DNA of 64,000 nt from Adiantum capillus-veneris (GCA_014529385.2 CM043958.1:82891525-82955524), one strand, 5' to 3'. Shown: positions 37,764-48,600, counted from the stretch's first letter. Translations and numbers: made by a program. Notes: a model not told the origin generated them from the letters alone.

Positions 37764-37912
37764 CAATAAATTCATGATCCTTACCAACCTATCAATTTTG
37801 CCAACAAAAAGAGTAACCATTGCAGAGTCGACAGTTCCATCTATCAATGAGTCATCTCTCATTAGGAAAATATTGGAGTTCTTTGGGGCCTTGTAAGGTT
37901 TGGGAGTAAGTT
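37764..37912 (-). pseudogene. Methyltransferase-like exon, interrupted by the Tat element
   Basis: Read downwards, the frame contains PKPYKAPKNSNIFLMRDD, then MVTLFVGKIDRLVRIMNLL, and meets the Tat LTR at 37763. A splice acceptor (CAATTAG) lies at the upstream end. On the other side of the 10.6-kb insertion the coding continues with DRNFIDLLITGF at 27150, in another frame. The order agrees with one gene cut by the insertion. Confidence 0.4.
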
Positions 37913-38799
37913 TCTAATTGGTAGGGGGTTACGGGGACACAAAAAACCTCTTAGTGGTTTTGAGCTAGAATATGTCAGTTTTCAAAAGAAACTGACTAGT
38001 GGGGTCTTTGGCCCATATTTAATAGGCCTTGGAAGATAGACCATTGGTTAATTGGAGGGGAAGGTGCAAGTTGTTTAATGGGTAAAAGAGCAAGGCTCCA
38101 TATGATGTGGGGGTGCAATCTTGACCATTGGATCTTGCACAAGATCAAGGGTGGAGGTTGAAAGGCACCATTTGAAGTGGGGGCTCAATCTCGGCCTTTG
38201 GATCTCAATCAAGATCAAGGGAGGAGGTGAAAAGGCGCATTTTGAAGAGAGGGGAGCCCATCCTAGCCACTAGATCTCACTCAAGATGAAGTGTGGAGGT
38301 TGAAAGGCGCCTTTTGATAATATCCATTGGATGAAAAAAGGATCTAATGGTTGAGATTGAAGCCCCCCCCGCCCCCTTCCCCCCTCCCCAATTCAAATAA
38401 CATTGTACAATCATGTCATCTTCACTTTTCCAACTGTCACCTCACTGTCACACCCCCTTTTCCAGGTTTTAATGTCTTGTAAGAGCATGGTATTCTCCTC
38501 TGAAAGGTTTTTTTGACCTAGGCAAACCAAGGGAAAGAGGGGACAAACTATGACACACCTAGCTCTTCCTAGTTGTAGAGTGTGTCCACCACCCTCTTCC
38601 TATTGGCTGGCCTCTAATTAACCTTAATCCCAAAGGGCCCCTAGAGGGTTCATATTTCTCCTAATGCTTGTTGCTTGGATATTTCCATATTTGATATGGA
38701 CCTTAGTTGACTGGCTAGAAACCCCTTCAACAAGCATTCCGATATTGATGAAATCAATGAAACACACTAGCACATATTCGTATTGTGCATTCAATGTGT
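37913..38799. other. No recognisable gene
   Basis: Sequence between two exon-like pieces of the methyltransferase-like gene, probably intron. It contains the tandem repeat at 38092-38330 and a C-rich run near 38366-38392. A minus-strand frame at 38624-38815 has no motif. Confidence 0.45.
38092..38330. repeat. About three copies of a 71-bp tandem repeat
   Basis: The phrase AAGGCNCC/AAGGCGC recurs at 38092, 38162, 38233 and 38304, a period of 70-71 bp. Each unit contains a conserved TTGGATCT...AAGATCAAGGG...GGAGGTTGAAAGG stretch. The copies are diverged. Confidence 0.75.
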
Positions 38800-39595
38800 T
38801 TAGATTGAGTGCCAAATTTGCAAAAAATCTATAGAGAGCTTTTCTTTAGTACCATGAAGATCCAAGACGACCAATTGAAATGGTACATGCTCTATATTGC
38901 AAAAGTCTTTGATCTTCCCCATATCAAAGCCCACCCCCTTGATTCTCCGTGGAGTAGACTCATCTTGAGATATTATGTCCATATTAGCTCTATAAAGATG
39001 ATTGAAGAGAGTTACTACACTTTTTGGAAGTGAGGGTGGAGTCTTTTTTGCTCTGTTGAGGGAGTCCTTGACATAGTACTGGCTATAGCTCGTCATTTGA
39101 TTGTACTCATGCTCCCCTAGCTTGTACTTCTCACAAACTTGCTTCCAAGATAAATTTTCCCTTGTCAAGTTAAAGAAGAATGATATTATTGCTTCTTTCA
39201 ACACTCGATCTGTTTTTAACTTCCAAGCCATCTCACCCATGTCCATTCTATGAGGGGTATGCTTGCCCATCTTTAGCAAGATGGTTTTTTCCAGGATTGC
39301 ATTTTGCAATTCAAGAACTTCTCTACTCTTGAGGCCTAAAATGCACCTGAACAATGTAGGTGTCAGCGTTGTTGTGCCAGGTGCTTGTCGAATATGACCA
39401 CCCTTCATAGTTAGAAATTTAGGATTTTTGTCGGAACCTTCATCAATCGTTTCTCCCTTTGTATTTGGTAGCAAGCCTCGAGCATATTGTCTCATAATCT
39501 TGACCCAATTCTTCCATATCTGCTCATCACATAGAAGCAAATGCAAGTCGGTCTTGACAAGTCCCTTTTGAAGTGTGTGCTCTATTAACAAAGGT
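38800..39595 (-). pseudogene. Methyltransferase-like middle segment
   Basis: A 263-codon frame read from about 39591. It contains WKNWVKIMRQYARGLLP, a long helical middle part, and near its end FQLVVLDLHGTKEKL at about 38871. The position and the form LDL-x-G resemble motif IV (D/N/S-P-P-Y/F/W) of N4/N6 DNA methyltransferases, but the PP(Y/W) core is lost. A splice acceptor (TTTTGTAG) lies at 39596. In beta-class enzymes motif IV precedes motif I, the order found here. The catalytic assignment is weak. Confidence 0.35.
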
Positions 39596-39948
39596 CTACA
39601 AAATTGAAATTTCCAACATCAGTATTGACAAGACTCTAACTTGTGGGATTGAGATGCATACTTAATAAGCTTGGCTAGATTGAATTTTTTCTTAATATGC
39701 TCACATACATCTATGCAAAGTCCAAAATACATGGGTATATGTAAGTGGGGCTCAAACTTAAGTTCAAGCCTTGCTTGTTAGTGTTACAACCTCATATGCA
39801 AGTGACACTAAATCTTAAGTTAAAACCTCACTTTAAGTTCTAAATGAGCACATGGAGGTCCTGCTTGAGACTATGATAGACTCTAGTTTACAAATAAATA
39901 TTGATAAAAAAGACTCACATACATGTTTTCAAAGAATCAAACAAGTAC
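39596..39948 (-). other. Probable intron with a palindromic repeat copy
   Basis: The donor GGAAG/GTACTT at 39948 and acceptor TTGTAG at 39596 bound a 353-bp spacer between the ParB-like and middle segments. The coding phase across it does not match, so the borders are provisional. It contains GGCTCAAACTTAAGTTCAAG near 39750 and further AACTTAAG-type copies of the array motif. Confidence 0.4.
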
Positions 39949-40580
39949 CTTCCAAGCCTCAAAGTCCTTCTTGGTTTGCTTGACACCAGGTGGTGGCTTA
40001 GAAGGACAACCACTTGCATGCCATTGTGCTTGTGCTTGCATAAGTTGGTCAAGAAATGGCTCCTTTTGCATTGACATTGCAACAGATAGATTCGCATCTT
40101 TGAAGATTTTGCGAGAGATCTTCGGTGGGCAATTGAGAATAATCTTTGATCGTCTATATTTGAATGGTTGATGCAATTGAGGGGTAACCTTTGCAACTTT
40201 TGCACCCTGCAAACATTTTGCAGCACTAATGGAGTGATGTCCAGACATGATCCAATAATCAACATTGTGAACATCCCCTTTGGCAAGTTTGTCAAGAGGA
40301 TTTTTTTTGGAAGGATCACAAGGCATCAAAATTGACAATATCTCCTCTTGCCTTGGTTCAAGTGAATGAAGTCTAAAGTCAAAATCCTGACCCATTCTAG
40401 ATTTAATCTTCTGTACACATAGTTTGATGGAGCCAGAAAACACCTTCTCATGTCAATGCTAAAGACTTCATTCATCCCAAAAGGATAGAATCCCTTCTTG
40501 ATTTCTAAGGAGGTCAGTGACTTGTTATCTTTGGATGGAGTTTCCAATTCCATCAACTCCTCTTCAAAAACCTTCTGCAC
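39937..40580 (-). pseudogene. ParB-like domain
   Basis: Two frames overlap (40326-40580 and 39937-40443). Read together they give VFEEELMELETPS, FGMNEVFSIDMRRCFLAPSNY, LNLEWVRILTLDF, LHSLEPRQEEILSILMPC and HNVDYWIMSGHHSISAAKCLQ. The last segment resembles the ParB/sulfiredoxin-fold motif with a central G-H-H/R-R near an Ala-Ala helix. In bacteria and phages ParB-like domains precede N4/N6 DNA methyltransferases in one protein, and here the methyltransferase-like pieces follow on the same strand. There is a frameshift between the two frames. Similarity was judged by eye only, so the family call is tentative. Confidence 0.35.
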
Positions 40581-40962
40581 TCTTTTGCATTTTCCTCTTT
40601 GCTAGTTTTTGTTGATCTTCCTCAAGAGTAGAATCATCCTTTGCCTTTCTTTTCCTTCTGAGTCCTTGTGCATCTTCCTCTTGTGAACCTTCTTGCTCGT
40701 CTAAATTAATGGTGGCAGTGATCTTATGTTCCTGTGTTGAAGCGCTTTCTTGGGCACCTCTTGATGCTGCAAGTGCACTCCTAACTATGGCTTTCCCTAT
40801 CTTCTCCACAACTTTCTTAGATAGTGTCCCTATTGGTTTCTTTGCAGGTACAATCTTCTTTGGTAAGCTCAAGACTCGCTTTGCATGTTTCACTGCCTTC
40901 ACTAGGTCTTCCACATAGTCCACACATGAGTCTTCTTGATTAGTGAAGATGGAGATCTTCAT
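40564..40962 (-). pseudogene. Basic/acidic linker segment of the same locus
   Basis: The 132-codon frame starts with MKISIFTNQEDSCVDYVEDL, continues with a Lys/Ala-rich stretch (KKIVPAKKPIGTLSKKV), then has Glu/Gln-rich and basic blocks (LRRKRKAKDDSTLEEDQQ). It is probably a nuclear, flexible part of the protein. The frame ends just where the ParB-like frame begins (overlap at 40564-40580), so it joins that frame through a frameshift. No domain was recognised. Confidence 0.4.
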
Positions 40963-40982
40963 CCTAATTTTACAGTAGAATT

Positions 40983-41408
40983 TTATTTTCCTAGTTTTCT
41001 ACCATTTATGTCTGTTACATCAAAATTTCCCAATGATAAGCAAAACTTGTTTGCCTTTGTGGTATTTCCATTAGATAGCACATTACATGCGAAGCATGGC
41101 ATTGTTGTTGCATCCACATCATCTTTGACACCCACAAAAATCCCTATGTCTCCATATTTCATATAACCTTGTGAGAAATATAGATGGATGTCACATTTGT
41201 AGTTTGCAATTGTATCGTAGGTATCCACAAACGACTTCACTCCTTTTTCTTTTGTTAATTCAAAGGTCTTGTCAACCTTTATTCTTGTAGCAACAGTTCT
41301 GGTGTGAGTGGACATTCCAAGAACATCGAGTGTGAAAACTTGTGCACCCTTCTCTGATATACTTGGTACATTGGATGCCTCCATTCCTAAAACAACAAAA
41401 AAGAACAA
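40983..41408 (-). pseudogene. N-terminal segment of the ParB/methyltransferase-like locus
   Basis: The 141-codon frame has a splice acceptor (TTTGTTGTTTTAG) immediately before its GAATGGAG at about 41386, so the MEASNVPSIS start may be internal to an exon, with an earlier exon beyond the array at 41462 or farther. The protein part contains STHTRTVATRIKVDKTFEL and YKCDIHLYFSQGYMKYGDIGIFVG. No family was recognised. Position and strand assign it to the same locus. Confidence 0.35.
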
Positions 41409-41461
41409 TTTTAGAACCTAAACAAGGAGCACATGTTTGAGTTAAATAGTACATTTTAAAA

Positions 41462-42824
41462 AATACACTAGCATGTGTAGGCAAGGCTCGAATTTAGTTT
41501 GAGCCAAAAGATGTTTTTGTGTGCCCTTGCTAGCCACAAGGATTTCATGAGAGTAGTCTTGCAAGTTAGTGCTACATTAAATTTTAGCCTAAAAGTAAAG
41601 CTCTATGATTTTTCTAGCCAGAAGGATGTCATGAGGCTAGGCATGCACCCTAGTGCTACATTAGCATATGGAGAGGAAGCTCAAACTTAAGTTTGAGCCT
41701 AAAAGTGATTTTTTTTTCCCTTATGCACTTGAGGCTCGAACTTAAGCTCGAGCCTAAAGGTGCTATTCTATGCCCTTGATAGCCACAATTATGTCATCAA
41801 GCTAGCCTTGCATGCTAGTGCTACACTTGAATATGAAAGTGGGGATCAAACTTAAGTTTGAGCCTCTTGTCATTGGTAACCAGAAGGATTTCATGAGGCT
41901 AGCTAGACTTAAGTTCAATCCTAAATTTTTTTCTATTCTTGCATGAATCCTAAAAGGACTTTGTGAATATAGATTTGCATGATAGTGCTATACTAACATA
42001 TCTAGGTGAGGCTCGAACTTAAGCTCGAGCCTCTTGCCTTTAGTAGCCACAAGGATTTCATGAGTCTAGCCTTACACCCTAGTGCTACAATAGCATATGC
42101 AAATAAGACTAGCCACAAGGATATCATGAGGCAAGCCTTGCATCCTAGTGCTAAAGAATATGTAGTTGAGGCTTGAACTTAAGATCGAGCATAAAGGTGT
42201 TCTTGTATGCCCTTGGTAGCAACAAGCTCTGCATGTTGGTGCTACTCTAGTATATGCAAGTGAGGATCGAACTAAAGTTTCAGCCTCTTGGCATTGGTAG
42301 CCACACAGATGTCATGAGGCTAACCTTACACCCTAGTGCTAAAGTAACATATCCAGTTGAGGCTCAAACTTAAGTTCAAGCCATACTTACTATAATAGCA
42401 TATGTAGGCAAGGTTCAAAGTCAAGCTCAAGCCTCTTTCTCTAAGTAGCCACAAGGATGTCATTAAGCTAGAGTTGCTACAATAGCATATGTAGGCGAGG
42501 TTTGAACTTAAATTTGAGCCACTTTCCCTAAGTAGCCACAAGTATGTCATTAAGTTAGACTTGCTATACTAGCATATGTAGGCGAGGTTTGAACTTAAGT
42601 TTGAGCCTCTTTGTCTAAGTAGCCACAAGGATGTCCCTCGGCTATCCTTACACACTAGTCCTACAATATCATATGCAATTGAGGCTCAAACTAAAGTTTG
42701 AACCTAAAGGTGTTGCTCTATTCCCTTGGTATCCCCAAGGATGTCATGAAGCTAGACTTTCATGCTAGTGCTATGCTAGCATATGTAGGCAAGGCTCAAA
42801 CTTAAGTTCGAGCCTCTTACCCTT
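41462..42824. repeat. Degenerate tandem repeat with a 22-bp palindrome
   Basis: Repeat units (spacing about 87-150 bp) each combine GCCACAAGGATGTCATGAGG, CTAGTGCTACANTAGCATATG and a palindromic GGCTC(A/G)AACTT followed by its inverted half. Examples lie near 41681, 41729, 42011, 42358 and 42793. Many copies are perfect or near-perfect inverted repeats centred on CTTAAG. The array is interrupted at 42824 by the chromovirus and resumes at 51485, where the phrase CTTAGTAAACACAAGGATG completes the unit. It lies upstream of the first exon-like part of the ParB/methyltransferase-like locus, probably in an intron. Confidence 0.85.
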
Positions 42825-44419
42825 TGTCATAATAATCAATATCTAATTCTCCTAAATGATTTTCTCATATTAAACTGATCATTTAATGTGGGGAAGTGCC
42901 AAGGGAGAAAAAGCTAGAATATTGGTTAAGTTAGCAGACCGGCCACAGTAGGGATCCAAAGGAGGGAAAATAGGGATCCAAAGGGGGGGCCATCTGCAAA
43001 AGAGCCATGTGAAACAATGGGCTAAAAAGACCCTAAGGTTCAGCCCATTAAGACTTCCAAAATGCTAAGGTTCCAAAATTCAAAGGTTGTGTCCAAAGGT
43101 CAACCTTAGGGAAAATTGGATGCTTAGTGTGTGCCCAAAAAGTCTTTCTGCATCCCTACAAGGGAGGGGGCGAGCCCCAAAGCTAGGGGATGAGAGAGAA
43201 AACCACACACACACACACAGGCTCCCTTTACACAAAGGGAATGAGGGACACATGTCAGCTCCCTAGGCCAGATGCCCACAAGGTGTGCCCAATTCCTATT
43301 GGAAGACCCTTGAAGTGGACCAATGAGAATTAAGCTAGAGTAAATCTAGTTTAATTAATTTAAAAACATTTAATAAAAGAAACCAATAAGAATTAAGCGT
43401 CCTAGAAGACTATTGGGCAGTCTCCCAAGGGGTCCAATGAGCATTCAGAAGCCCCATGGCTTGCCTGATTCCTATTGGCCAGGAGGCAAAGGGGTCCAAT
43501 GAGAGTTTAGTTTAATTATTTAATTATCTAAAGCTCTCACAAAAGGGGAAAGGGGGACACATGTCAGAAGGCTATCACTTATGCTGCTTAATTCCTATTG
43601 GCTTGACCTGGGGAGGTCCAATGAGGAAAAAGCCAGCCTAACTTAGCAGCTAGGGCTCGCCCAAGAGAGAGGGGGGGCTGATTTTTGCTTGGCATTCACT
43701 CTCACACTCTCACACTTGACCATGTGTGAAGGGAAAAATACTCTATCTCCTCCCAAGCTTTAATGGAGAGCTCATCACCTACTCCAAGCTTGTGAGATAG
43801 AAGCCTACATCAACACTCTCTTGGCATGTGGATGCAAATCCAACCAAGAGCCAAGCTTCAATGCATGCTCATCTTCTCTACCAAGCTAATTACTAAGCTA
43901 AGCTATGCTAATATGAGTGATTATGTGAGGAGATGTACTTCTTTCTCGTAAGATACTTCTTTTTCCTCTCAATCTACTCTCATACCCTGCTAGCTCTCAC
44001 CATCTTCGAAGGTGTGTGAGGTCTTGGGTCTGAGAACGGGGATAATTCAAGTTGTGTTTGATTAAGTGTTTTGCTTGGTGTATGAAGCTTCCATCTTCAT
44101 TGCACTAGCTAGTCTTGAAGGAACACAAAGAATTGTATTGTACAATGTCTCTCTTGATGGGAGAAACCATAATACAAAGCCTTTTGGAGGGGGGACCGGC
44201 TCCATGCAAATCCGGTCCTCAACTGTTGTCAATAGCTTAATTGCTCTCTCTCTCTTTTGAAAGTATTGTCGATGCTATCTAACTAGGTGTTATGCTTTTT
44301 GTTGCTCTCTCCACCCAAGCACTCTTGTAATTCTCATTAGGAATCTATTCTAATGAAATGCCCACTATGTTCATGCTAAATTCCGCTACACATAAGATTT
44401 TAGGCCATTAAATGTTACA
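42825..44419 (+). repeat. 5' LTR of the chromovirus
   Basis: TGTCATAATAATC to AAATGTTACA. It includes four ATTGG...CCAAT pairs between 43295 and 43622 and a short ORF (44066-44260) that recurs in all three LTR copies. No TATA box was identified with confidence. Confidence 0.95.
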
Positions 44420-44420
44420 T

Positions 44421-44432
44421 TGGTATCAGAGC
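44421..44432 (+). other. Primer binding site (initiator tRNA-Met type)
   Basis: TGGTATCAGAGC lies one base after the 5' LTR. It matches the 3' end of plant initiator tRNA-Met, the usual minus-strand primer of many plant retrotransposons. Confidence 0.93.
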
Positions 44433-44836
44433 TCAAGGTTTCTCTTTTCTTGCTCAAGAAGGGAGGTCCTCAAGCTAGCTACAAATGGTTGGTATTATTA
44501 ATTGCCTGTGAGTAAGTAGAATAGGGATTTTTCAGCCTTGCAGTGCGCCTGCCTTTGTGCAGTTAACGGGGCATCACCGTCGAGAGCTATGGTCTTAATA
44601 GTGGAGTCCTACGGGGCTTGCCTACGGCTTAACCACTATTGAGCTATTAGAAGCTTGACAGGAGCCGGTGCTGTTTTGGTGTCGAAAGACCCTCTCTTCT
44701 ATTCCTTGCAATTAATGGTATTCGAGCCACGGGTACAGTAGCTTGAGTGCTTTTTCTAAAGGGGTAAAGAGGAGTAGCAACTAGGGCTTGAAGTGCCAAA
44801 GTACACCTAAAAAGTTTACACCTAAAAATTGTTAGA

Positions 44837-45628
44837 ATGGCTGACAATATTAAAGAGAGTGAAATTAATGTTGATAACTTTGATTTTGCTCATGAGCAAG
44901 CTACTAATGATGCTTCAATGCTTGTTAATTATCTTGTTTCTAGGCTTCAACAAGCCATGGGCAATCCATCTCTCCAAAGTGAAGTGCAACGGCAGCTCCG
45001 TGCTCACGGGATTCTCCAAGTTCATCACCATGACGAGAGAACACCTAGGAAGCCTCCTTGTGAGACTACCAAAAGAGGTCTCTCTCCGATTCGGGAAGAA
45101 GAAGAGAATCCATATGAAGGGCTCAAGAACTTACTTCTTGATGATGCATCTCCTTCCCAAAGGAGAACTCAAGAGCCTCCACCGAAGGAACGAGAAAGAA
45201 GCGAGTCTCCCGCCACCTCGGCGGAGATGGCTCCACGAAGACGGCGGGCTAAACGCTCTCCATCACCACCAAAGCGGAGAAGACCATCACACTCTTCTCC
45301 CCGCCATAATTCAAAGAGGGATGATAAAAAGCAAGAGAAGAAAAAGGCGAGAAAGAGGACACCCTCTTCTCCATCTTCTTCATCCTCTTCCTCTTATGAA
45401 AGCTATGGTGAAGACGACAAAGATCAAGACAAGAAAAAGGCGAGAAAGAGGTCACCCTCTTCTCCACCTTCTTCAAATTCTTCATCTTCTGAAGAAAGTG
45501 ATGGTGCAACTTTTGAACCATCAAAAAGAAGAGGCCATAGGAAATCCTATGCCGCATGGAAGAGGTCGTCCAAGCTGAAGAAATTCAAAGAGGGAGGGAC
45601 AAAGTACTCACCGAATGGCGAAGCTTAA
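44837..45628 (+). CDS. Chromovirus gag N-terminal part, RS-rich, broken in the capsid region
   Basis: The start ATG at 44837 is the first of the leader, and the frame runs 263 codons. Residues 1-60 are acidic/polar. Residues 110-235 are strongly Arg/Ser-rich, with RRRRAKRSPSPPKRRR and two 31-residue direct repeats built on KKKARKR(T/S)PSSP (DNA period 93 bp, near 45341 and 45434). This resembles an RS domain of splicing factors more than a usual capsid. The frame ends at TAA 45626-45628 in the overlap with pol. Typical capsid residues (such as the WW region) are absent between this frame and the next, so part of gag is probably deleted. It may bind RNA and form particles. Confidence 0.7.
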   Translation: MADNIKESEINVDNFDFAHEQATNDASMLVNYLVSRLQQAMGNPSLQSEVQRQLRAHGILQVHHHDERTPRKPPCETTKRGLSPIREEEENPYEGLKNLLLDDASPSQRRTQEPPPKERERSESPATSAEMAPRRRRAKRSPSPPKRRRPSHSSPRHNSKRDDKKQEKKKARKRTPSSPSSSSSSSYESYGEDDKDQDKKKARKRSPSSPPSSNSSSSEESDGATFEPSKRRGHRKSYAAWKRSSKLKKFKEGGTKYSPNGEA

Positions 45629-48600
45629 AGCTCTCTCCCAATGAGTCCATCCACAAATATGTAGATAAGTTTTGGGACCTACAACTCAAAGCCACTGTCT
45701 TCAAAAAGTTGGATTTTGGAGAGCAAAAGCAACAATTTTGTGCGGGCTTAACCGAAGAAATGGCGGAGTATGTCAACTCCCAAAGGCCACGTACCATATC
45801 GGCGGTAATACACCATACTATGGTGGCCTCGCGAATCAATTTCCAAACGGGGGGTAAAAGAAATAATAAGCCCCCGGAAAACAAAGGTACCAATGAGCCT
45901 AAGGGGAAGGACAATGTCCAAAAGTCTCCTAAGGGCAATTCCAACAAAGCTAAAGAGAAGGGAGTTTACAAAGGAAAGAATAAACTCTCTCCTGAAGAGC
46001 TTGAGCGTTATCGTAAAGATAACCGGTGTTTCAAGTGCGGCGAACAAGGGCATGCGTACCGCGCTTGTCCCCAAAAGAACAACCTCCAAGATCCTCCTAG
46101 AGCTTCTTTGGTTGAAATCCAAGAGGAGGAGATTCACCAAACTCACCACAAAGGATCTCCTCTATGCCATGCTTGGGGAAAGGTAAGAGAACATGATGCT
46201 TTTATTCTCTTTGACCCTGGTTCTACTCACAATTTCATATCTATGGAGTTAGCCACCAAGCTAGGCATACAATCCTACGAGATGGGAGATATCCTACCCG
46301 CAGACAGTGCCTTCAAGGGGCAAGAAGCTTCAGTCACTCCCTTAATCGGGAAATTGAGGCTTCATGTCCAAGGCTATGTGGACAAAGAGGATTTCTTTAT
46401 CTCTCCTCTCAAGCATGAGGATGTAATCCTAGGGGCACCATGGTTTGACCGTTTGGCTGCCCATGTTAAATTTCCTGAAAGGAGAATCTCCTTTAAGTTC
46501 AGGGAAAAGGACATGTATATAGATGCTAGGGAGATGGGTAACACCATCCCCATTGTACATACACCAGCTTTCAACAAGTCAATAAAGAGCTCTATTTCCG
46601 TGTACATGATTTTTGTTAAAGATTCTCAAAATGAACCTAATGCTTTAGCAAAAGAAAATAAAAGCAACCAAAAGGAATTAGAGTTATCCAATTTTCTCAA
46701 GGGGTTTCAAGATGTCTTTATTGACGACATCCCTTGTGAGCTACCTCCTAAACGAGGTAATGACGACCATGCAATTGAACTTCTTCCAGGAAGTTCACCG
46801 CCTAACAAACCTCCTTATAGAGTTTCTCAAGCTCAACAAGAGGAGATTATGCGGCAAGTGCATGAGTTAATTGAGAAGGGCATGGTTAGGCCTAGCTCAT
46901 CTCCATTTTGCTCACCTGTGCTATTAGTGCAAAAGAAAGACGGCACATATCGTATGTGTGTCGACTATAGAGCACTAAATAGGATCACTATCAAGAATAG
47001 GTTTCCCGTTCCACGGGTAGAAGACCTATTTGATAAGCTACAAGGATCGACCTACTTCAGTAGGATTGACCTAAAAAGTGGCTATCATCAAATAAGGATA
47101 GTTGATCAAGACATTGTAAAGACCGCATTTCGTACTACATTTGGTCTTTACGAATACATTGTCATGCCTTTTGGCTTGACTAATGCACCAGCCACATTTA
47201 ACCGCTTGATGGAGAAGCTGTTCAGACCTCATCGAACCTTCACTGGAGTGTTCTTTGATGATATTATCATCTACTCTAATTCATTAGAGGAACACAAGCA
47301 ACACCTCCAGGTAATATTTCAAGTTTTAAGAGAGAATAAACTTTATGTTAATCGAAAGAAAAGTGAATTTTTCTTGCAAGAGATTCAATATTTAGGTCAC
47401 ATTATCTCTCAAGATGGAATCCAAATGGATCCATCCAAGTTAGAGGTAATAAAAGGATGGCCTAAACCAAGGAATCTTCATGAACTAAGAAGCTTTATAG
47501 GTATGTGTGCATACTATAGACGCTTCATAGAAAAGTTCTCACAAATTGCGGGACCATTACATGACCTAACAAAGAAAAATGTTAGGTATACGTGGTCTGC
47601 TAAGGAGAACAATGCTTTCGAAAAGCTTAAAGAAAAGCTTATCTCTCAACCTGTGCTTACACTACCGGATCTCTCAAAACCATTTGAGGTCCAATGTGAT
47701 GCTTGTGGTGATTGCCTTGGGGCTGTTTTGCTCCAAGAAGGGCACGCCATAGGCTATGAGAGTCGAAGGCTCGACCCTGTTGAGCAAGCTCTAGGCATAT
47801 ACGAAAAAGAACTCCTTGCAGTTCTACATGCCTTAGACTCATGGAAGCACTATTTATTGGGGACTCCTTTCATTCTGCGAACGGATCACCAAAGTCTTAA
47901 GTACTTCATGACGCAGACCAAGCTCTCCGACAAACAAATGAGGTGGGCAAATTTCCTTTCGCAATTTCATTTTCATATTGCTCACATTGCTGGCAAGCAT
48001 AATCAAGTAGCCGATGCACTCTCAAGACGACCGAGAGTGAATGCGGTTTCCATAGCAACTCACAATGATCTATCTTCAATGATAGATGAGTATGCTATTG
48101 ATCCCGATTTTAGAGATGTGATTTCAGCCCTTGCATTAGGGAAGAAAGAAGAACCATTTACTTTACAAGATGGTTATCTTCTCTATGGCAATAGACTATG
48201 CGTTACTAACTCACTACGTGAGAAAGTAATGTATGAATCTCATGCTCCCCCATATGCGGGGCATAGAGGGATTCAGTCTACCCTAAAGGGAATTGAAACA
48301 TATTTCTATTGGCCTACCATGAAAGTGAACATACATGAGTATGTTTCCAAATGTGTGGTATGTCAAAAGACAAAATTTGATAGAGGGAAGCAACTTGGAT
48401 TGCTTCAACCCTTGCCAATCCCTAATTCACCGTGGGAGAGCATATCCATGGATTTTATCTTTGGATTGCCTAAGTCTATCCATGGGAATACGGGAATATG
48501 GACGATAGTAGACAGGTTCAGTAAACAAGCTCATTTTATACCTGTCAAAAAGACTATCAAAGCCCATCAAATGGCAACCCTCTTCATTTCGCAAATTTTC

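Noticed and set aside
44421-44432. A tRNA gene at TGGTATCAGAGC
   Set aside because: Only the complement of a tRNA 3' end is present, as expected of a primer binding site.
45556-45628. Programmed -1 frameshift between gag and pol of the chromovirus
   Set aside because: No canonical slippery heptamer with a following structure was seen in the overlap. A deletion in gag explains the frame change better.
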